Of a DNA stretch of 22,653 nucleotides, positions 15,613 to 22,440 are shown piece after piece. Made by a program: the position numbers and the translations under genes. The stretch spans positions 1 through 22,653 of the forward strand of contig QHON01000020.1 of NCBI GenBank assembly GCA_003218815.1, in the 5' to 3' direction. The stretch is from Verrucomicrobiota bacterium (GTDB taxonomy: Bacteria > Verrucomicrobiota > Verrucomicrobiia > Chthoniobacterales > UBA10450). Every line of letters starts with the position of its first letter. Within the stretch, counting starts at the first letter, position 1. The notes beneath the pieces were generated by a model, which saw nothing but the letters and a program-made list of their open reading frames with translations, was not told where the DNA came from and made no database searches.

Positions 15613-16161
15613 TTAGTCGATCTTCGGCTCCCCTTTGTGCGACCATTCGGACTGGCTGTCCTCGAGAAATTGCTGCAAGACTGAAAAACGAATCTCGCCG
15701 AAGTTCAAAGCGTAACGAAGATCGCCGCCTTTGTAGATCCAAGTCGTTGGAATCCACGACAGCGGCACACCCGCAAATTCTTTGATGTGATTTTGACCGC
15801 GCGGGCCCGGATCGGCCAAAATGGTTACGTTGGGCTGATCGGTGATCTCGAATTTTCTTAACATCGCGGTTCCATCTTCACCGCCGTTCCAGACAGAGAC
15901 GAAGTAAAAATGCACATTAGGATTGTCTTTTACTATTTTGATCCAGCCGCCGTCTTTCAATTCAGCCTGGCAATTTGAACACCACGGGGCCCAGAAGTGC
16001 ACGACGCTGAGCTGTTGCGACTTAATCGCCTCCGCAACCCTTTGCTCCGCCGCGGAAGGTTCGGCGTTAAGCAGCGAGGCTGCTGTCAAAAGGGCGGTCA
16101 AGATCGACAACCCCGAAACAATCGGAGCTCGCGAATACTGTCGGAGGCGTAATCTCGACAT
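15613..16161 (-). CDS. Exported thioredoxin-fold protein (TlpA-like)
   Basis: 182 residues from the ATG at 16161. The frame stays open further upstream, but that part reads as Arg-rich non-protein and covers the promoter. Residues 1-33 form a signal peptide or N-terminal anchor (cleavage near LLNA), so the domain acts outside the cytoplasm. WAPWCSNCQ gives the redox pair Cys61/Cys64, and WIPTTWIYKG supplies the cis-Pro loop (Pro138). It is expected to reduce or rearrange disulfides, or serve cytochrome maturation as TlpA/ResA proteins do; the partner is unknown. It heads the operon with cbs and cgs (10-nt gap), an uncommon link between extracytoplasmic redox and sulfur amino acid metabolism. 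The C-terminal tail is charged. Confidence 0.85.
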   Translation of the reverse strand: MSRLRLRQYSRAPIVSGLSILTALLTAASLLNAEPSAAEQRVAEAIKSQQLSVVHFWAPWCSNCQAELKDGGWIKIVKDNPNVHFYFVSVWNGGEDGTAMLRKFEITDQPNVTILADPGPRGQNHIKEFAGVPLSWIPTTWIYKGGDLRYALNFGEIRFSVLQQFLEDSQSEWSHKGEPKID

Positions 16162-16170
16162 CTTGCTTTC

Positions 16171-16199
16171 AGGATACGGGAGAAACGCTGTGCACTCAA
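16171..16199 (-). promoter_or_regulatory. Promoter of the thioredoxin-cbs-cgs run
   Basis: On the minus strand, TTGAGT (16194-16199) and TATCCT (16171-16176) are exactly 17 nt apart, each 4 of 6 to consensus. Only 9 nt separate the -10 from the ATG at 16161, implying a leader of about 2-3 nt. This supports the short start. Confidence 0.4.
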
Positions 16200-16225
16200 G
16201 GGAGGCGATCGGGCGACGCTCTGCG

Positions 16226-16277
16226 GAGCCGTCGAAATAGTCGGCTCGACAAACTCTCGCCCCAGCGGCCAGAGTTT
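16226..16277. promoter_or_regulatory. Two dyads upstream of and overlapping the rpsA -35
   Basis: GAGCCG (16226-16231) pairs with 16242-16247 over 10 nt. AAACTCT (16251-16257) pairs with 16271-16277 over 13 nt, and its right arm overlaps the first two bases of the rpsA -35. They could be operators; no regulator was recognised. Confidence 0.35.
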
Positions 16278-16304
16278 GACCTCCGCGCTGAAAACGCCTA
16301 CTAT
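16276..16304 (+). promoter_or_regulatory. Promoter of rpsA
   Basis: TTGACC (16276-16281; 5 of 6) and TACTAT (16299-16304; 4 of 6) are separated by the ideal 17 nt. Transcription would start near 16311, giving a leader of about 80 nt before the rpsA ATG. Confidence 0.6.
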
Positions 16305-16313
16305 GGCGTCCCA

Positions 16314-16363
16314 TTTCCGGCTGCTTAACTGCGCGGAAAGAACGACGCTCGATAAAGGCGTCG
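16314..16363 (+). promoter_or_regulatory. Tandem hairpins in the rpsA leader
   Basis: TTTCCG (16314-16319) pairs with 16334-16339 (14-nt loop), and CGACGC (16343-16348) pairs with 16358-16363 (9-nt loop). They occupy most of the predicted leader and end 27 nt before the ATG. In E. coli a structured rpsA leader serves S1 autocontrol; a similar role here is inference. Confidence 0.4.
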
Positions 16364-16390
16364 CCGTGTCCGAAGAAAGCCTTTTAATTT

Positions 16391-18124
16391 ATGGTGCAAA
16401 TGCAGGATGTAATGTCGAAACCGATGCCGGATTTCCGCGAAGGGAGCATCGTCAAGGGACGGATATTGGAAATTCGTCCACGCGAAGTGTTGGTGGATAT
16501 CGGTTACAAATCCGAGGGCGGGATTCCGATTACCGAGTTTGAGGACATCGAGAATCTCGAGGTCGGTGATGAAGTAGACGTGCTCCTCGAGCGGCTCGAA
16601 AACGACGAAGGCATGGTCGTTCTCTCGAAGGAGAAAGCCGCGTATCGCCAGAATTGGAACAAGATCGCGAGTGTTTTTCACGGCGACGGCCTGATCAAAG
16701 GCAAGGTGAAATCGGTCGTGAAAGGCGGGCTTATGGTGAACATCGGCGTCGAGGCATTTTTGCCTGCATCGCAGATCGATGTCGTTCCTCCGAAAGATTT
16801 GCAGCAGTTCGTCGGTAACACCTACGATTTCAAGATCGTTAAGATCAACGACGACCGTAAAAATGTCGTGCTCAGCCGGCGCGAACTGATCGAACAGGAG
16901 CGGAGCGAGAAGCGACAAAAATTCATGGAAGGGGTGAAGGTCGGCGACAAGGTACAAGGCACGGTAAAAAATCTCACTGACTTCGGCGCGTTCATTGATC
17001 TCGATGGAATGGACGGTTTGCTCCATATCACCGACATGACGTGGGGCCGACTCGGACATCCGAGCGAACTGGTGAAAGTCGGTCAGCAATTGGAAGTCGT
17101 GGTGCTCGATATCAACAAGGAAAAAGAACGCGTCTCGTTAGGGCTCAAGCAGACGCAAAAGAATCCGTGGGACCAAATTGAGGAACGCTTTCCGGCCGGT
17201 CAGCGCGTCAAAGGCAAAATCACCAACCTCGTTCCATACGGCGCGTTCGTGGAGATCGAGGAAGGTGTGGAAGGGCTCATTCACGTCTCGGAACTTTCCT
17301 GGACCAAACGGATCATGCGCCCGTCCGACATTCTCACCGCAGGGCAGGAAGTTGAAGCGGTCGTGCTTGGTGTAAACAAAGAAGAGCAGAAAATTTCATT
17401 GGGCCTGCGCCAGCTCGAGCCCAATCCGTGGGATGAGATCGAAAAGAAGTTCACCATCGGCAGCACCGTGCGCGGTAAAATTCGCAACATGACCGCCTAC
17501 GGCGCTTTCGTGGAGCTCGACGAAGGCATCGACGGCATGATCCACGTCTCCGATCTGAGCTGGACCCGCAAGATCAATCATCCAAGCGAAGTCTTTAAGA
17601 AAAACGATGAAATCGAAGCGATAGTCATCGATATCGACAAAGTGAATCAGCGGATCAGTCTCGGGATCAAACAACTCACCGAAGATCCGTGGAAGAACAT
17701 CGACGAGAAATACAAGATCGGTGATCTCGTCAAAGGCAAAGTGACCAAGCTCGCGAGTTTTGGCGCGTTTGTGCAACTAAACGATGACATCGACGGTCTC
17801 GTCCATATCTCGCAGTTGAGCGAGGACCACGTCGCGAAAGTGAAGGACGTGCTCAAAGTCGGCCAAGAAGTCGAATCCCGCGTCATCAAGGTGGACAAAG
17901 TCGAACGCCGGATTGGATTGTCGATCAAAGCCGCCAACTACTCCGAGGAAGAGTTACGCAAAGAATCCGAAGCGTTCGACACACTCAAGCCCGGCGAAGA
18001 CATGGTCGGCCTGGAAAAAGCCTTCGCCGCCGCCGAACAAGAAGAATATCGCCCCGGCGATTCCAAAAAAGAGTTAAAAGAACCCAAGGAATCGAAGCGC
18101 GAATCGAAAAAAGCGAAGAAGTAG
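16391..18124 (+). CDS. rpsA: 30S ribosomal protein S1
   Basis: 577 residues with six S1 (OB-fold RNA-binding) repeats at about 17-80, 98-164, 186-254, 271-340, 357-427 and 444-513. Repeats 3 to 6 show the standard pattern 'G.V..-..FGAFV-L-...GL-H-S.L', for example TDFGAFIDLDGMDGLLHITD and VPYGAFVEIEEGVEGLIHVS. The tail (about 517-577) is highly charged and Lys/Glu-rich. S1 binds mRNA on the small ribosomal subunit and helps initiation on structured or weak-Shine-Dalgarno messages, which suits this window, where several genes lack clear ribosome-binding sites. Its own start has only GAAGAAAG, 12 nt upstream of the ATG at 16391. It stands alone, divergent from the thioredoxin-cbs run, with its own promoter. 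Confidence 0.97.
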   Translation: MVQMQDVMSKPMPDFREGSIVKGRILEIRPREVLVDIGYKSEGGIPITEFEDIENLEVGDEVDVLLERLENDEGMVVLSKEKAAYRQNWNKIASVFHGDGLIKGKVKSVVKGGLMVNIGVEAFLPASQIDVVPPKDLQQFVGNTYDFKIVKINDDRKNVVLSRRELIEQERSEKRQKFMEGVKVGDKVQGTVKNLTDFGAFIDLDGMDGLLHITDMTWGRLGHPSELVKVGQQLEVVVLDINKEKERVSLGLKQTQKNPWDQIEERFPAGQRVKGKITNLVPYGAFVEIEEGVEGLIHVSELSWTKRIMRPSDILTAGQEVEAVVLGVNKEEQKISLGLRQLEPNPWDEIEKKFTIGSTVRGKIRNMTAYGAFVELDEGIDGMIHVSDLSWTRKINHPSEVFKKNDEIEAIVIDIDKVNQRISLGIKQLTEDPWKNIDEKYKIGDLVKGKVTKLASFGAFVQLNDDIDGLVHISQLSEDHVAKVKDVLKVGQEVESRVIKVDKVERRIGLSIKAANYSEEELRKESEAFDTLKPGEDMVGLEKAFAAAEQEEYRPGDSKKELKEPKESKRESKKAKK

Positions 18125-18173
18125 TCGATTTGTTTGCGGACAACTACTTGCCAAAATTGGCAAGAATCGATTA
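18122..18173 (+). other. Structured 3' end of rpsA
   Basis: A 9-bp stem (18122-18130 with 18165-18173, one G-U pair) starts at the rpsA stop codon and encloses a 7-bp hairpin CTTGCCA (18147-18153) with 18158-18164. No T-run follows, so this is not a canonical intrinsic terminator. It may protect the mRNA end or mark factor-dependent termination. Confidence 0.4.
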
Positions 18174-18527
18174 GACGTACCGCGGATCGCAATTTCCAAT
18201 GCTGCGAGTAACGGGCGTTGCGAACGTATACCGCGCGAATCAGCGGCTAACGAACACGTCGCTCTCGTCGAGCTGATGCCATAATTGCGAATCTGCGGAT
18301 CGCGAAAGAACAGCGGCGCTGTAATTCCGCGTGATCAAGATGTCCCGCTTTCACAAGGCAAGCACAGAATAGTCCCAGGTATTTGCGAGGGCCTTGCCGG
18401 TGTACACAAAACCATTCAATAAATGCTGCTGCGCCTGGAGCACTTTGGTATCGAAAAGAAGCTTGTGGGTTAGGTATTGTTCGGACTACGTCTCAACTAC
18501 TGAAAGTTCGCACCTGTTATCGCATTG
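18174..18527. other. Intergenic stretch with a possible minus-strand gene remnant
   Basis: No complete gene is visible. On the minus strand one frame is open for 44 codons (18485-18354), hits TGA (18351-18353), and stays open for 36 more codons to TGA at 18240-18242. Third positions are roughly two-thirds G/C and the translation (for example ANTWDYSVLAL, then RDILITRNYSAAVLS) looks protein-like, but there is no start codon and no recognised family. It may be a decayed gene or chance. Confidence 0.3.
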
Positions 18528-18860
18528 ATGTTCGCTCCACACGCCTCCCGGTTACTGATCATCGCCTCAGCAGTCTTGCTCGGTGCTATCGCTGGTTGCG
18601 GTGGGCCCTCCCATGACATTGTCGGTAGATGGCACATGTCAGGCGATGCAAACGCAATTGTTTGGGAGTTCTCTAACAATGGATCTGTCCTGATCGAGAA
18701 TACCCGAGGTAGGTATATTCTCGACCGCGACCGAGTGAAGATCGAGACGCCGTTCGCCAAGACTGTTTATCAGATGGAATTTTCGGCCGACCGTATGATT
18801 CTGAGAGAGCCAAACGGTCCCAAGCTTGAGTTCACCAGGATAAGAGAAAACAAGGGCTGA
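18528..18860 (+). CDS. Small lipoprotein of unknown function
   Basis: 110 residues from the ATG at 18528 (a TTG one codon earlier is possible). Residues 1-24 form a lipoprotein signal ending in AIAGC, so the mature protein should be anchored outside the cytoplasm. The rest is beta-rich with alternating hydrophobics: IVGRWHMSGDANAIVWEF, then FSNNGSVLIENTRGRYIL and KLEFTRI at the end. This 'GxW...F..nG....' layout resembles small lipocalin-like or DUF-type stress domains, but the family cannot be fixed by eye. No good ribosome-binding site precedes the start. It is followed convergently by the membrane protein gene 85 nt away; a 7-bp inverted repeat (18894-18900 with 18912-18918) lies in that gap. 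Confidence 0.7.
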   Translation: MFAPHASRLLIIASAVLLGAIAGCGGPSHDIVGRWHMSGDANAIVWEFSNNGSVLIENTRGRYILDRDRVKIETPFAKTVYQMEFSADRMILREPNGPKLEFTRIRENKG

Positions 18861-18945
18861 TATCTTGAACTGAGGATCAACACCCAAAATCGGGTTTATC
18901 TTGCAATCCGTGATAAACAAGGCGGCACGTCAGCTAACGGACACT

Positions 18946-19647
18946 CTAATCGAGCGCTGGCCTTTTGTCCTTCACCAAACGAACGAAAATAGCGATGTGA
19001 ACTGACATCAAGAGAGGGACCAGGAAGCCGGGAATCAACAGCCATGGCAGCGTCGTCATGATGGCTGAGCTAGGTTCGGCGAGAATCAAGCGGGCAGGCC
19101 CGGGCGAAGACATTACGCCCAATCCGACAGCGGCGATCAAGTCCACGATTCCGATGATATTCCAAATCCATACAATCGGCCGAGCGTTTGCGCCCTGTCG
19201 GTGCACAAGCCATGCGACTAGTGGGGCAGTTGCTCCGACAAAGATATCGCCCCAGCCCGCAACCGGAGCGAACGGAGCGGGCAGGCGGCCCACTGCGTGC
19301 AGAACAATAAAACTGATTCCGAGAAGACGAATCGTGTGCACGCCAATAAGCAGCCACAACGGCGCCCAGTGGAAACCCTCGCGCAACGATTTTATGCGCG
19401 CGACCGCGACGCAGAGGATCGCGATCGGGAGTGCCACGGCGAGGCCAAGACCGGGCGTGCCGAGCCCATGTTCGTAATACAACGCGCGAGTCGCCGCCAG
19501 AATTACCACGACCACGAACCAAGCACTAAGCCAGGCAGCCAAGCGAATCCGTGTTGCCGCATTGGAACCGAATGTGATCGACAAAGCAGCGATCACAATC
19601 GCAGCCGAGGCGGTTAATTCAATGGAACTCAGTAGGTCGATATTCAT
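18946..19647 (-). CDS. Seven-helix integral membrane protein, unknown function
   Basis: 233 residues with about seven hydrophobic segments (roughly 5-26, 34-53, 65-84, 94-117, 129-148, 156-178, 199-224). Notable loops are GWGDIFVGATAPLVAW and IWNIIGIVDLIAAVGLG, where Asp133 and Asp169 sit close to or inside helices and may matter for function. There is no signal peptide apart from the first helix and no catalytic motif that I recognise. I recall uncharacterised bacterial membrane proteins with the 'GWGDI..G' and 'PWLLIPGFLVPL' patterns but no assigned role. The ATG at 19647 lacks a clear ribosome-binding site. It lies 53 nt downstream of the arginine decarboxylase start-distal end (same strand, upstream gene ends differ), so it has its own or shared transcription; context is uninformative. 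Confidence 0.75.
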   Translation of the reverse strand: MNIDLLSSIELTASAAIVIAALSITFGSNAATRIRLAAWLSAWFVVVVILAATRALYYEHGLGTPGLGLAVALPIAILCVAVARIKSLREGFHWAPLWLLIGVHTIRLLGISFIVLHAVGRLPAPFAPVAGWGDIFVGATAPLVAWLVHRQGANARPIVWIWNIIGIVDLIAAVGLGVMSSPGPARLILAEPSSAIMTTLPWLLIPGFLVPLLMSVHIAIFVRLVKDKRPALD

Positions 19648-19700
19648 AGACGGACTTAAAACTGAAAGCGTCGAGGGGTAAGCTCCGGGAGTGGACGGCG

Positions 19701-21656
19701 CTAACTCAGGGGCAGCCAGTTACCCGGCGGCGGCGGGAGCTTTGCGCCGTTGAACGAAAGGTAAGTGTATTCTTGAAGGAGACGCTCGTAGTCGGCGAGG
19801 AGTTTCATCGCATCATTTGGCTTGAGCCGATCGGATTTGATTGCGGCGTCGACGTCCGATTTGAGAAGTCGCATCAGCTCGACCTTGTCCCATTGCGTCA
19901 TGGCAAGCACTTCGCCGATGGTGCTTCCTTCGATTACCTCTTCGATGTACCAACCCGATTCTTCGTCGGGATCCAGGAAAACGTGCACCTCAGTCACCCG
20001 TCCAAATAAATTGTGCAGATCGCCCATGATATCCTGATAAGCGCCCACCATGAAAACGCCGATGTAATACATCTCGCCGGGCGAGATGCGATGGAGGGGC
20101 AACGTCTCCTTCACATCCTGGAGGTCGATGAATTTTGCAATTTTGCCGTCGGAATCGCAGGTGATGTCAACGATCATGCCGTTGCGATCGGGCGGAGTGG
20201 TGAGTCGATGGATCGGCATGATGGGAAAGAGTTGGCCGAGCGCCCAATGATCGAGCAGGGACTGAAAAATGGAAAAGTTGCAGATGTATTGATCTCCCAG
20301 TGAGATCTCAAGTTGTTTTACTTCCTCCGGCACAAAGCGCAGACCGCGATGCATGTTCACAATCTGCTGCGCAAGCTGCCAGTAAACGGTCTCGATCTTC
20401 GCTTTCGATTCCAGATCGAGCAGCCCGAGATCGAACATTTGCTGCGATTCTTCCTTGATCTGCTGGCTGTCATGGAGGCTTTCTATTCGGTTACCGCGCT
20501 TCAGTCGCTGTTTCACATCGAGGATGTCGCCCACGAGTTTGTGATCTTTTTCGGTCGCTTCGACTTTGAGTTTCGGCGCGGTTCTCTCGATGGAGGTGAA
20601 GGCTTCCATCACGAGCACCGAATGATGCGCGACAATCGCGCGTCCGCCTTCGCTCACGATCGCGGGGTGCACAACGCCTTCGGAATCGCACACGTCCATG
20701 ATGTTCCAAACAACGTCGTTCGCGTATTCCTGGAGGGAATAATTGGTGGAACTGTCGAAATCGCTCCGTGAACCATCGTAATCAACGCCAAGACCGCCGC
20801 CGACGTCGAGATAGCCGAGCTCGTAGCCGAGTTTGGCGAGCTTCGCGTAATAGCGGGCCGCTTCGCGCACGGCACGCCTGATTGTCGAAATGTCCGGCAC
20901 CTGCGATCCGACATGGAAATGAACAAGCTTCAGGCAATGGGTCAGACCGGCTTCCTTCAACATCTGACTTGCAGCAATGAGATTGGTTGTGTCGAGGCCG
21001 AACTTCGCGTTTTCGCCACCGCTCGGCGACCATTTACCGGATCCTTTGCTGTCCAAGCGCACGCGAATACCAATGTCCGGTTCGACGCCGACTTCTTTTG
21101 AAGTTCGGATGGTTTGCTCAAGCTCTTCCAGTTTTTCGATAACAATGATGACAGATTTACCGAGTTTGCGGCCGAGGAGCGCAATGCGAATGAACGCGGG
21201 ATCTTTGTAGCCGTTGCAGATGATCAGGCTTTCCGGATCCTTGTGCATGGCGAGCGCGGCGACGAGTTCGGGTTTGCTGCCGGCTTCGAGACCGAAATGA
21301 AACTGCTGGCCGGCGTCGACAATCTCTTCGATGACCTCGCGCAATTGGTTGACCTTGATCGGGAAGACGCCGCGATACTCATTGCGATAACCGAACTCAG
21401 ACATCGCGGTTTGAAATGCGCGGTTTATCGATTCGACGCGATGCCGCAGCAAATCCTGAAGCCGAATTACCAGCGGAAAACCTAGCCCGCGATTGCGCGC
21501 TTCGTTGACGACTTGGAGAAGGTCGATGCAACCGCCGTTTTCCTGCAGTGGACGCGCCTCCACGTTCCCTGAGCCGTTGATTGTAAAGTAACCACGGCCC
21601 CATCCATCCACGTTGTAAGTAGCGATGGCGGACTCAACGTCCCACTCAGTTTTCAT
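19701..21656 (-). CDS. speA: Biosynthetic arginine decarboxylase
   Basis: 651 residues from the ATG at 21656, chosen because WDVESAIATYNVDGWGRGYF is the normal family N-terminus. The frame is open for 41 more codons to a TTG at 21779, with another ATG at 21716; the extra part is Cys-rich and unlike the family. It decarboxylates arginine to agmatine, the first step to putrescine and spermidine. GVFPIKVNQ carries the PLP Lys101; FHVGSQ and YLDVGGGLGVDYDG are PLP-barrel motifs; MDVCDSEGVVHP holds the catalytic-type Cys; and EGGRAIVAHHSVLV follows. The C-terminal domain ends in PPPPGNWLPLS. No agmatine-processing gene is adjacent. It is transcribed divergently from the BFN-domain gene across a 239-nt region with an 8-bp hairpin. 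Confidence 0.95.
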   Translation of the reverse strand: MKTEWDVESAIATYNVDGWGRGYFTINGSGNVEARPLQENGGCIDLLQVVNEARNRGLGFPLVIRLQDLLRHRVESINRAFQTAMSEFGYRNEYRGVFPIKVNQLREVIEEIVDAGQQFHFGLEAGSKPELVAALAMHKDPESLIICNGYKDPAFIRIALLGRKLGKSVIIVIEKLEELEQTIRTSKEVGVEPDIGIRVRLDSKGSGKWSPSGGENAKFGLDTTNLIAASQMLKEAGLTHCLKLVHFHVGSQVPDISTIRRAVREAARYYAKLAKLGYELGYLDVGGGLGVDYDGSRSDFDSSTNYSLQEYANDVVWNIMDVCDSEGVVHPAIVSEGGRAIVAHHSVLVMEAFTSIERTAPKLKVEATEKDHKLVGDILDVKQRLKRGNRIESLHDSQQIKEESQQMFDLGLLDLESKAKIETVYWQLAQQIVNMHRGLRFVPEEVKQLEISLGDQYICNFSIFQSLLDHWALGQLFPIMPIHRLTTPPDRNGMIVDITCDSDGKIAKFIDLQDVKETLPLHRISPGEMYYIGVFMVGAYQDIMGDLHNLFGRVTEVHVFLDPDEESGWYIEEVIEGSTIGEVLAMTQWDKVELMRLLKSDVDAAIKSDRLKPNDAMKLLADYERLLQEYTYLSFNGAKLPPPPGNWLPLS

Positions 21657-21768
21657 CTGCGTTTTGTGACGCGGCGGCAAGCCGCAAACGCACATTTCAA
21701 TCACCAAGTCGGACATGCAAGCGCGCTTAAAGAGATTTTTGGCGCACTTATTCACAGCGAGCCAAGTT

Positions 21769-21790
21769 GGATCGAGCAAGCCCCTGCTCG
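21769..21790. repeat. Perfect 8-bp hairpin in the speA/BFN divergent region
   Basis: ATCGAGCA (21769-21776) pairs with 21783-21790 over a 6-nt loop. It sits about 110 nt before the chosen speA start and about 105 nt before the BFN gene, so it could act on either leader or as an operator. Confidence 0.45.
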
Positions 21791-21875
21791 ATGTTGAGAA
21801 TCATGCGGCTTCGACGCGCCATTTTCCGAGCGCGGAAGCGAGCACACGATCTACCGTCGCTTGTTTTTCATCTTC

Positions 21876-21890
21876 GGACGGGTACCGTCC
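21876..21890 (+). promoter_or_regulatory. Hairpin at the ribosome-binding position of the BFN gene
   Basis: GGACGG (21876-21881) pairs perfectly with CCGTCC (21885-21890) over a 3-nt loop, ending 5 nt before the ATG at 21896. No Shine-Dalgarno sequence is present there. If formed in the mRNA it would sit where the ribosome binds. Confidence 0.4.
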
Positions 21891-21895
21891 ATCTG

Positions 21896-22372
21896 ATGAA
21901 CAAAACGGTGATCGAAGTGCAAGTGCGGGCAGTCTTGCCAACGAGCGGCGGTTGCGCGGTGTTTATTGGAAATAATGACAAGGTATTCATCATTTATGTC
22001 GATCAAACTGTGGGCGGCGCGATTACCATGTTCATGCGCCAGATCACCAAAGAGCGTCCCCTGACCCATGATCTCATCGGGCATTTGATGACGGCCCTCG
22101 GTGCGAAGGTCGAGCGAGTCATCATCAATGATCTCAAGAATGCAACCTACTATGCGCGCGTCATCATTCGTGTCGAAAACGAATTGCATCAGAAAAAAAT
22201 CATCGAGCTTGATGGGCGACCGAGCGATTGCATCGCGATGGCGACACAGCAGAAGGCGCCCATTTACGTGAGCCAAGACGTTTGGGACGAAGTGGACGAC
22301 ATGAGTGACGTCCTGCGCAAAATGGAGGAAGAAGGGCTAAAGCCCGATCCCGAGACTGAATCGGAAGAATAA
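21896..22372 (+). CDS. BFN-domain (bifunctional nuclease family) protein
   Basis: 158 residues from the ATG at 21896. The frame is open 43 codons further up, but that part reads as Arg-rich non-protein, and MNKTVIEVQVRAVLP is the usual family start. Residues about 5-135 match the BFN/DUF151 domain: AVFIGNNDKVFIIYVD, then MTALGAKVERVIINDLKNAT, then ELDGRPSDCIAMA and QKAPIYVSQDVW. Members from other bacteria and plants have been reported with DNase/RNase activity, though most are uncharacterised. The C-terminus (about 136-158) is acidic. The 'RPSDCIAMA' core is intact. It lies divergent from speA and convergent with ptsI (68-nt gap), with no obvious partner; a cytoplasmic nuclease role is family-based inference. 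Confidence 0.88.
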   Translation: MNKTVIEVQVRAVLPTSGGCAVFIGNNDKVFIIYVDQTVGGAITMFMRQITKERPLTHDLIGHLMTALGAKVERVIINDLKNATYYARVIIRVENELHQKKIIELDGRPSDCIAMATQQKAPIYVSQDVWDEVDDMSDVLRKMEEEGLKPDPETESEE

Positions 22373-22440
22373 GTCTGGCGCTTGGTTTGCGAACGTGAGT
22401 TGCATTGGTCGTGAGATACGCATCGAGCCGCGCGACACCA

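Noticed and set aside
16162..16314. Longer N-terminus of the thioredoxin-like protein
   Set aside because: It would bury the predicted promoter, and the residues look non-coding; the signal peptide begins at the ATG at 16161.
18894..18918. 7-bp inverted repeat between the lipoprotein and the membrane protein genes
   Set aside because: Placed where a shared terminator could be, but the stem is AT-rich with no clear T-run on either side.
21767..21895. Longer N-terminus of the BFN-domain protein
   Set aside because: Residues are Arg-rich and unlike the family, whose normal start matches the ATG at 21896.
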